A stretch of DNA of 64,000 nt from Agroathelia rolfsii (taxonomy: Eukaryota > Basidiomycota > Agaricomycetes > Amylocorticiales > Amylocorticiaceae). Each line of letters opens with the position of its first letter. The stretch's first letter is position 1. The DNA is taken from NCBI GenBank assembly GCA_018343915.1, contig JABRWF010000003.1, positions 4,526,001 through 4,590,000 of the forward strand, in the 5' to 3' direction. The translations under genes were made by a program, and so were the position numbers. A model generated the notes under the pieces. It searched no databases. It was not told the origin of the DNA and was given only the letters and a program-made list of their open reading frames with translations. This document shows, piece by piece, positions 57,915 to 64,000 of this stretch.

Positions 57915-59780
57915 TCAATACGGATACGCGGTCTCCACCTTTTCATCTTCCCTGATTTCACCACTTTCAATCTGCTTCCTGTGACACTCGTCCAAATATT
58001 CCAAAAGAGCGTCACGATACAGAGCCTGGCCCTTGTATCTATACATATATTGGTTAATCAGTCTGACGCGCAAAGAATATACGATTATAGTAACTCACAT
58101 CTGAACGTCAGGGCCCCATGCACGAACGGAGCTAGCCATTCTTCCGGGCACCCCACACTCTTTACCTAGTTCCTCTACTGGGAAAAGATATGTCCTGATG
58201 GTGAACACAATAGCACCCGTCTTAGGTAAACGTCTCAATGTCTGGCGCTCCGTTCTGAGTCGCATGGTAGCTGGTGTAGGGACCACCCTGAGATCGTCTT
58301 CCTTGGCTTCTTTGTTCTTCGAAGGATCGAATGGATGCCCATGACGGAAAGAGTCCTCTGGACCGTTTACAGTATTCGACCAGGACAGTTCATCAGGGTC
58401 GACCCACTCGCCAGAAACCGATGGGGGTTGCACGATTTGGAAGAAATAGTTGTTGCGAATGACTGGTTTGTCGACGGGCATGCGGCGGAAGAAACGCTCC
58501 ATACTGACCTGGAGCTTTTGTCTGACTATATGACGAACTTGGCATAAACAACACGATGAATGCAAAATATGTGTGCATACACTGTGGCACATTGCCTGTA
58601 GTATGAATGTTTGCCAAGCTAAGTCCGATCTTGTCTCGCAATCTCCAGAATCCTACAACGATAAGAGTTAATTTCTGCCGCAAAATGACCGGATTTGCGA
58701 GTTACCTGCCAAGCAAATAGCTCCAGCTTGGAAATAATACTGTCCATCGGCACCTAAAATGATATAAACAATTGAACAGTTCATTATGAAGATGAAGATG
58801 AGGACAAACCCTCCATCATGATGGCGATATCATCTTGAACGCTGTGTTTTAGTTAAGCCTTCATTTCATCTATGGCAAAAAAAGAAGCAACTCTCACAGC
58901 ATAGGTATGATTTTCATCGGTTCTTCCTTCTCCAAGTCGTAAGTAACACCAAGAGATTTGATTGTGATATGTTTCACAGGCGGCTCCCCATACCATCCGT
59001 GTGAAGCCGAAGAAGTAGCAGATCTTTCGATGCTGTAAACATCAGGATAACGACGAGACAGATATTCGGCAAGTTCTTGCACAAGCTCTTCCGCTATAAA
59101 TTCATTTAGTAATTTAGTAAAACACTGTGAAGAGCTAAATGCGATGACTAGGCTATAACATACCTGCCTCTTGACCCCCACCGACAAGCCCAGGTGTTTC
59201 AGGTAGCACACGAACAACATCTTGACCTCGAGTGGCAATGCGCTCAGCCTTGATGCGATGGTATGCTTCAAATTGCGAGTCTAATTCGATCCATTCCGGC
59301 CATGGCATTGAGCGGATGCCCATAGTGATGCTAATTATACCCGTGAGTGATATCGCCTTCGCTACTAGCTGATAAAATGACGCACTGATACTCGCCCCAT
59401 CGGAACGGGCGGTAAGGGACCGCCCTAAGCTGTGCGAGTGGCACAGTACAAGCTGGAATCTCCGGATAATCGAAGTCCATGGCACTCCACTCTGATGAAG
59501 GTGGATATACGTCAGCTTAATCATTGTGTTAGAAAAGATATAGAGCCTTTGCCTTACCGCCATTGGACCTGTCTTTGTTGGGATCTGATTCACTGGCAAG
59601 GCGGACTTTCTCGGGGACTTTGGAAACAGCTGTCGGACGAGGAGACCGACTGAGAGTCGACCATAGATATGTGCCGCCTATTGCTATGAGTAGAGCGGCA
59701 GCTACAGTGTATGCGGGGTGCTCGTGAACCAATTCCTGGATCATGGTTGAGCGAAAACCAGTACGATGAGTCAACTCCAT
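57915..59780 (-). CDS. DUF3445 / haem-dependent oxidative N-demethylase-like protein
   Basis: Nine minus-strand exons: 59780-59558, 59491-59386, 59330-59164, 59093-58898, 58841-58810, 58753-58706, 58652-58581, 58537-58099 and 58038-57915; 468 residues. An N-terminal membrane anchor (AYTVAAALLIAIGGTYLW) is followed by the family body: RPFRWGEYH, TMGIRSMPWPEWIELDSQF, DDIAIMMEGADGQYYFQAGA, CLAGFWRLRDKIGLSLANIH, SMERFFRRMPVDKPVIRNNY and RLRTERQTLRRLPKTGAIVF. These match fungal DUF3445 proteins, described as haem-dependent N-demethylases in bacteria and related to HRAM proteins in fungi; the fungal substrate is not known. The acceptor of exon 8 (tatgccaag) was chosen because it alone keeps RHIVRQKLQVSMERFF in frame. 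Confidence 0.88.
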
Positions 59781-60130
59781 TGCGCGGACGATATCGCGAA
59801 GGCATGGTTCTGGCTATGATATATTATTATTGAGTATCGGCAGAGAGAAGCCATGTATTGCGCCGATAACTGAGTAACGTGATGAGCGCGTGTTCCTCCT
59901 TATCGTATACAAGTCTTTCCCGGCTGACGATATGGTCGTAATAAAGCTCGGTTTACTTCCGAATTTGATTATTGGCACGTTGATAAATACGTCTTGTCAC
60001 ACGTATCATCACGTAGCAAAGACTTGGCGCCCAATGAGGTCTCATGATTAAAGATCCATATCAGCATTATCAAAAAATTTACAATATCATAATCATAAGC
60101 AGATGTATCTTATCTATGTCTAACAGAAGG
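59781..60130. other. Intergenic: DUF3445 promoter and Erg1 3' flank
   Basis: 350 bp between two minus-strand genes; nothing recognised. Confidence 0.4.
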
Positions 60131-61744
60131 TCACCACCATCTAGTCTCACTCCATAGCAGAGGACCAAATACTACACATGCGGTCCAGAAGACCTTGAGG
60201 CTGAATATTATCAAGGAAGGATACTCGTCTAGTCGTGCCACACGTAGTACGCGCTTCCCCTGGCCGTTCGAAGAGGGATAGTACCGAGGATGTGTGAAAA
60301 GGACCCAGATGGAATAGAATGCCACGGCAAAGAAATGCGAAAAGAGAAGTCCTACGGAAGGTGCCAACCTGTAACACTATCAATTATGCGCCGTCGAAGT
60401 CTGATGGAGAGCTCTTACCCTGAGAGCAGAGAGACGGGTCCACGAATACATTCCCCACCAAGTTCGAAATACTTGAAACAACCCGTCCTCAATACTTCGA
60501 GCTCAGGTTCTAAGATGATATTTAGTTCACTGCAAGGATTTAATACGCAAAAAAGCCTTACGATCTGCGCCGAAGAGGTCATAAAGAGCGACACTAAGGA
60601 TATTTACCGTCGCGCCATATCCCTTTCGCTTCCACCACCACGTCGAGAGGACTTTCTTGATCTCCTCCCAGTTACCCAGGTCCTCGACACCCTCGAGAAG
60701 CTGAGCCACTGTTACGACGTCATTGAAAGCGACGGTCATACCACCACCAGTTAGAGGATGACGCATATTCCACGAGTCTCCCAACAAAACGACGCCCTCC
60801 TTCGTATCTTGAGGTGATGGAGGAAGGAAGGAGTTGGGCATTTTCCGAATGCGGTCACGAGTGAGTGCCTTTGTTATGGGTTCGTGGAGGGCGGGTGGAA
60901 GTTGAGGCACAATGTTGTCGAGGAGATGGCCCTAGAGTAGCTAGATGAGTTTTTATGGTAGAAATGCGAACGAAGATATGTCATATACCTTAAGATCCGC
61001 TGGCAAAGGTGCCTTGACATCGACAAGAAGGCGAGTATCATGCTCTCCGATTTGGTAAAGTAATACAGGGCCGAATCCCTTTGTTAGACAGACAGTCCCG
61101 CGTTGGGGTATAGGCAGTCTGGCATCCTCAAGTACTGCGCCAACGAAATAGCTCTTGGTCTGGGGCTTTACAGCATTCGCACGCATTATTTGAGAACGGA
61201 AATTCGAAAAGCATCCATCGGCAATAAAGGTGATGTCCGAATAGTAGCTTTGCACCTCCTTCCCATCTTCCGTAGTTTTGCTGGCCCGTACGCCAATGAC
61301 TTTATGTGTGCGTTCGCAATGGATGAGTTCTGTCGCCGTAGTCTCAATGGCTTCGACATTGGGCGACTCCATCATCTTTTTTCGAAGAGATTGGATGAAT
61401 TTCCCGTGGTGAAAACTGCGTCCCTCAGCAGCGTCGGGGTATGGAATTTCGACTTGTCTACCAGCAGCCGCATCTACGACACAATACCCCTTAACTGGTA
61501 TGGCGTCAATGCCCTCCAAGCAAGACTCCATCCCAATGGAACGCAAAGCATTGACACCACCAGGCTGAAGCAATTCTCCAACAATCCTATCAGGTTCAGC
61601 CAAGGAGCGCTCGAGTACACCTATCCGAAGAGGCCTTGGACGAGATGGGCACGCAAGAGCATAAGCGAGAGCAGTGCCTGCAACGCCGGCGCCAACAATG
61701 AGAACGTCGTAGTGGTTTGAGCCGCTGGATTCTAGGGATGCCAT
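60131..61744 (-). CDS. erg1: Squalene monooxygenase (squalene epoxidase)
   Basis: Four minus-strand exons: 61744-60989, 60931-60562, 60509-60419 and 60368-60131; 484 residues, the normal length. The FAD-binding DVLIVGAGVAGTALAYALA motif is at about residue 14, ERSLAEPDRIVGELLQPGG follows, then FIADGCFSNFR, and the flavoprotein GD motif GVVLLGDSWNMRHPLTGGGM. The end has two hydrophobic helices (VGLLFSHFFAVAFYSIWVLF and SLIIFSLKVFWTACVVFG), the C-terminal membrane anchor. It converts squalene to 2,3-oxidosqualene with O2 and a reductase at the ER, the first oxygenation of ergosterol synthesis and the target of allylamine antifungals. All motifs look intact. Confidence 0.97.
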
Positions 61745-62314
61745 GGCGAGAGAGAGATTCGTGCAGCGGCTGTTCAGGATTACCACTCAGGCGAGCCTTC
61801 AGTAGACCTAATAAATACGCAAGGAAATAATAGCAGGCCAAAAGTGGTCAGACATTTCGGTACACGTGATTTTCAGATCCGCTCTCCTTCCCGATACGTT
61901 CCCCGTTTCCAGCAATCTATCTATCCACTCGTATGTTTCCAAGTCGTCCGGTCCAGTTGCCTGAAGCGACTGGCAAGCGCATAAATACTAGAGTCAACTG
62001 TCACTTTGATTCTCATATGGCAACATACGGCATCCTAGTTTTATTCGTTGCGCTCGAACATATCACAAATACCAATTTTATCAGCACGAATCAATCAAAT
62101 ATAACAGATACAATATGAGGACGTGATAAATTGTGTCGTACGATACAGTATAGCCATGCTGCATCATTCGCAGTGCCAGATAGAATAGATCCCATCATTC
62201 AATCATTAGTCAATTCCTTGGAGGAAGGTATTCGAGACCAAGATCCATAACAAGAGGAAATATCCATAAGGAGCCCCTGTTTATTATTTACACCAAGTCG
62301 TTTATGGAAAAATA
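61745..62314. other. Intergenic: Erg1 promoter and DUF3245 3' flank
   Basis: 570 bp between two minus-strand genes. No gene was recognised; a plus-strand 61-codon frame at 61933 has no support. Confidence 0.4.
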
Positions 62315-63233
62315 CTAGGAGGATTGATGCTCGTGGTTTTTCTTTTTCTTTCTTCGATTCCGCCGTTTCTTCTTAGTAGAGTCGGCACTTGGTATCTCCG
62401 TGGGCGGGCCATCGAGATTGAGCAAGTTGGACACCTGAAGACTATTTTTCGAAGGCAAGGATTTGGCGGGTGGGGTCGATTTTCGGGTAGGAGAATCGTC
62501 TAAAACAATGAATTTAGTATGAAGACTCCTTCATTAGATTTACAAAGGGATCACCTTCGAGGGGTGCAGATACAGTAGGCGAAGTTGGACCTGAGCCCGG
62601 AGATGGCGTGTCATTGTTATCGTTTTCAGAGTTATTAGGGGAGGACTTGGACGGAGATTTCTTGTTTATCATAGAAGGTCCTGCAGCCGCACCGTTGAGA
62701 CCCTCGGGTGGAGCTGACTTGAGCGGTTCAGCAGAGTGTTTCCCTTGTTCTGGCAATCTCCCCTTGCTTTGCTTTTGCAATTGTTTCCCCTTCTTGCTTG
62801 CGAATGGATCAATTTTGACTTTCTTGCGGATAGCACCTGCACGGCTCTCGCCTTCATCTTCTTCGTCTTCACCCCGAGCTACCATTGCCTCTGTTTGCGG
62901 TCCTTCGCGACCACGTTTCTTTTTCAAAAGCTGGTGTCTCAATTTTGCGGCTTCACGAGAGGAAGATGCTGATTCTGGTAATGGTGCCCCAACACCAAGT
63001 CTAAGAAATTTGATTACTACTGTTGTATTCTACTCTGATGAAAAGAGGTACCTGGGTGGTCGTCTCATCAATTCTTTCAACTCTTTCTCCATATTTGCTT
63101 GAGAGCTTGAGCTAGATGTTGATGTACCGGGCTTTTTCTTGGTCCATGAAGCGACAAGGCTATCAACGAATGCCAGACTCATATCAATCTTGGCCTGGAG
63201 TGTCTCAATATCGATATCATCTTCCTCAGCCAT
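62315..63233 (-). CDS. DUF3245 family protein, basic and probably nucleolar
   Basis: Three minus-strand exons: 63233-63052, 63000-62555 and 62499-62315; 270 residues. The N-terminus MAEEDDIDIETLQAKIDMSL leads to a short helix, a Ser-rich spacer and the family signature RRPPRLGVGAPLPE, followed by LRHQLLKKKRGRE. The remainder is Lys/Ser/Pro-rich and ends in a basic cluster (TKKKRRNRRKKKKNHEH). DUF3245 members are small eukaryotic proteins of unclear function; the basic tail suggests nuclear or nucleolar location or RNA binding. It is divergent from the Gemin2-like gene over 343 bp. Confidence 0.8.
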
Positions 63234-63576
63234 AGCTAATTGTAGGAGAGCCAGATTTTGTTGAAAGCGGTAGATGACAATAATTCATCCTGCCAAATGC
63301 GCGTCGGCTATCTGGCGGCTGGCTGGCGACGAACGTGACGGTGGCGAGATATCAAAATGAAGACTTCCGGAAGCAAACTGATTATGGTCCATTTCACTAA
63401 CTTGAATTCAGGGTCACTGACTTGAAAACAGCATTCGCTTGGTTACCTATACAACTTGAAGTTCAAGTTGGTCTGAATTTCTTTCAGTACTCAAAGAAAT
63501 CCTGAGTCTTGGACCGCTGCTTGTCAATCAACAATACACATTTGTACAAAGTTTTCTTCGTTTCAGCTTGCATATC
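63234..63576. promoter_or_regulatory. Divergent promoter of DUF3245 and Gemin2-like genes
   Basis: It contains a perfect 8-bp inverted repeat AACTTGAA-G-TTCAAGTT (63453-63469) and two further CTTGAA copies (about 63400 and 63421). Confidence 0.4.
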
Positions 63577-64000
63577 ATGTCGAATAACTTAAAACGCAAG
63601 AGGGTAGAACTCATTAACTCTGATGAAGATGATGATGACATGCCTATGGCACGTCAAATCTTGCCTGTTGCAAACCTTCCAGAAGACTTTGACGGAGAGC
63701 CTTTAGATGGCCTACAATATCTCTTTACTGTTCGGTATGGCTTTACACGTTTATTTTCATCACTTCAAGACTGGCCAACTCACAATTGCCCTGCTTGGCA
63801 TTCTTAGTCGTGATGCTAAGCTGCTGCCACACATTACGCGTGTACCCAACCCCTATGAAGCGGTTTGTCAGCCCCCTTCAACTCTGACAACGAAGAAATC
63901 TGAACAATCTCATATCCCATCGGAGGAATGGCGCGCGGTCTTTGAACGTCGTTTCAAGAATTTCCGCAAAGTCAATTATTTTTCTATCATACTTCCTGTC
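63577..64000 (+). CDS. Gemin2/SIP1 homologue, SMN-complex subunit (3' end outside window)
   Basis: Exons 63577-63734 and 63808 to the window edge or to a donor close to it. The start is the ATG at 63577 (MSNNLKRKRVELINSDEDDD). The conserved block QILPVANLPEDFDGEPLDGL, QYLFTVRRDAKLLPHITRV and NPYEA is the N-terminal signature of SIP1/Gemin2. The protein helps load Sm proteins onto spliceosomal snRNA in the cytoplasm. Only about 116 residues are visible. A possible donor at about 63974 (AAAG|gtcaat is not ideal) leaves the last residues uncertain. Confidence 0.85.

Overview
The window is nuclear DNA of a filamentous basidiomycete, most likely an agaricomycete; I cannot name the species. The evidence is dense short introns (mostly 48-80 nt, with CTAAC/CTGAC-like branch points near the 3' end), many genes broken into 5-10 exons, gene spacing of a few hundred bases, and a protein set typical of this group: a FlbA/Sst2-type RGS protein, an NCoR/Snt1-like SANT protein, expanded NmrA-like reductases, and a fungal TPR-CHAT protein. 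I placed every gene model by hand from splice-site phase and protein continuity.

Layout. 1-5.9 kb: the 3' part of a DEP/RGS G-protein regulator, then a membrane-anchored cytochrome-b5-like haem-binding protein. 6.4-8.7 kb: weak minus-strand coding fragments, possibly a decayed gene. 10.2-13.3 kb: two convergent NmrA-like genes. 13.3-15.6 kb: AT-rich intergenic DNA with inverted and tandem repeats. 15.6-20 kb: a large TPR-CHAT protein whose repeat tract is 18 units of 45 residues in almost perfect register. 21.5-24.9 kb: a Zn2Cys6 transcription factor. 25.8-63.2 kb is mostly housekeeping: Sti1/Hop, an AAD-type aldo-keto reductase, hexokinase, AP-3 mu, Snt1-like corepressor, mitochondrial ribosomal protein mS42/mS43, Ost2/DAD1, a serine-rich coiled-coil protein, an NDUFA4-like small protein, an Ara2-like aldo-keto reductase, a DUF3445 haem protein, squalene monooxygenase (Erg1) and a DUF3245 protein. 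This block is interrupted at 53.4-57.3 kb by a tandem second pair of NmrA-like genes. The last gene, a Gemin2/SIP1 homologue, runs off the right edge.

How the genes relate. Most neighbours are unrelated housekeeping genes, often divergent over 235-345 bp (hexokinase/AP-3 mu, mS42/Ost2, DUF3245/Gemin2). The accessory content is the four NmrA-like genes (each with a TATA box close to its start; three with the same 14-bp palindrome CAATCCAYGGATTG or its 12-bp core upstream) and the TPR-CHAT gene. The TPR-CHAT protein is the best candidate for an unusual system: it carries a complete His/Cys protease-like domain and a recently amplified repeat sensor, but has no NTPase domain. I saw no convincing tRNA, rRNA, CRISPR array or intact transposon.
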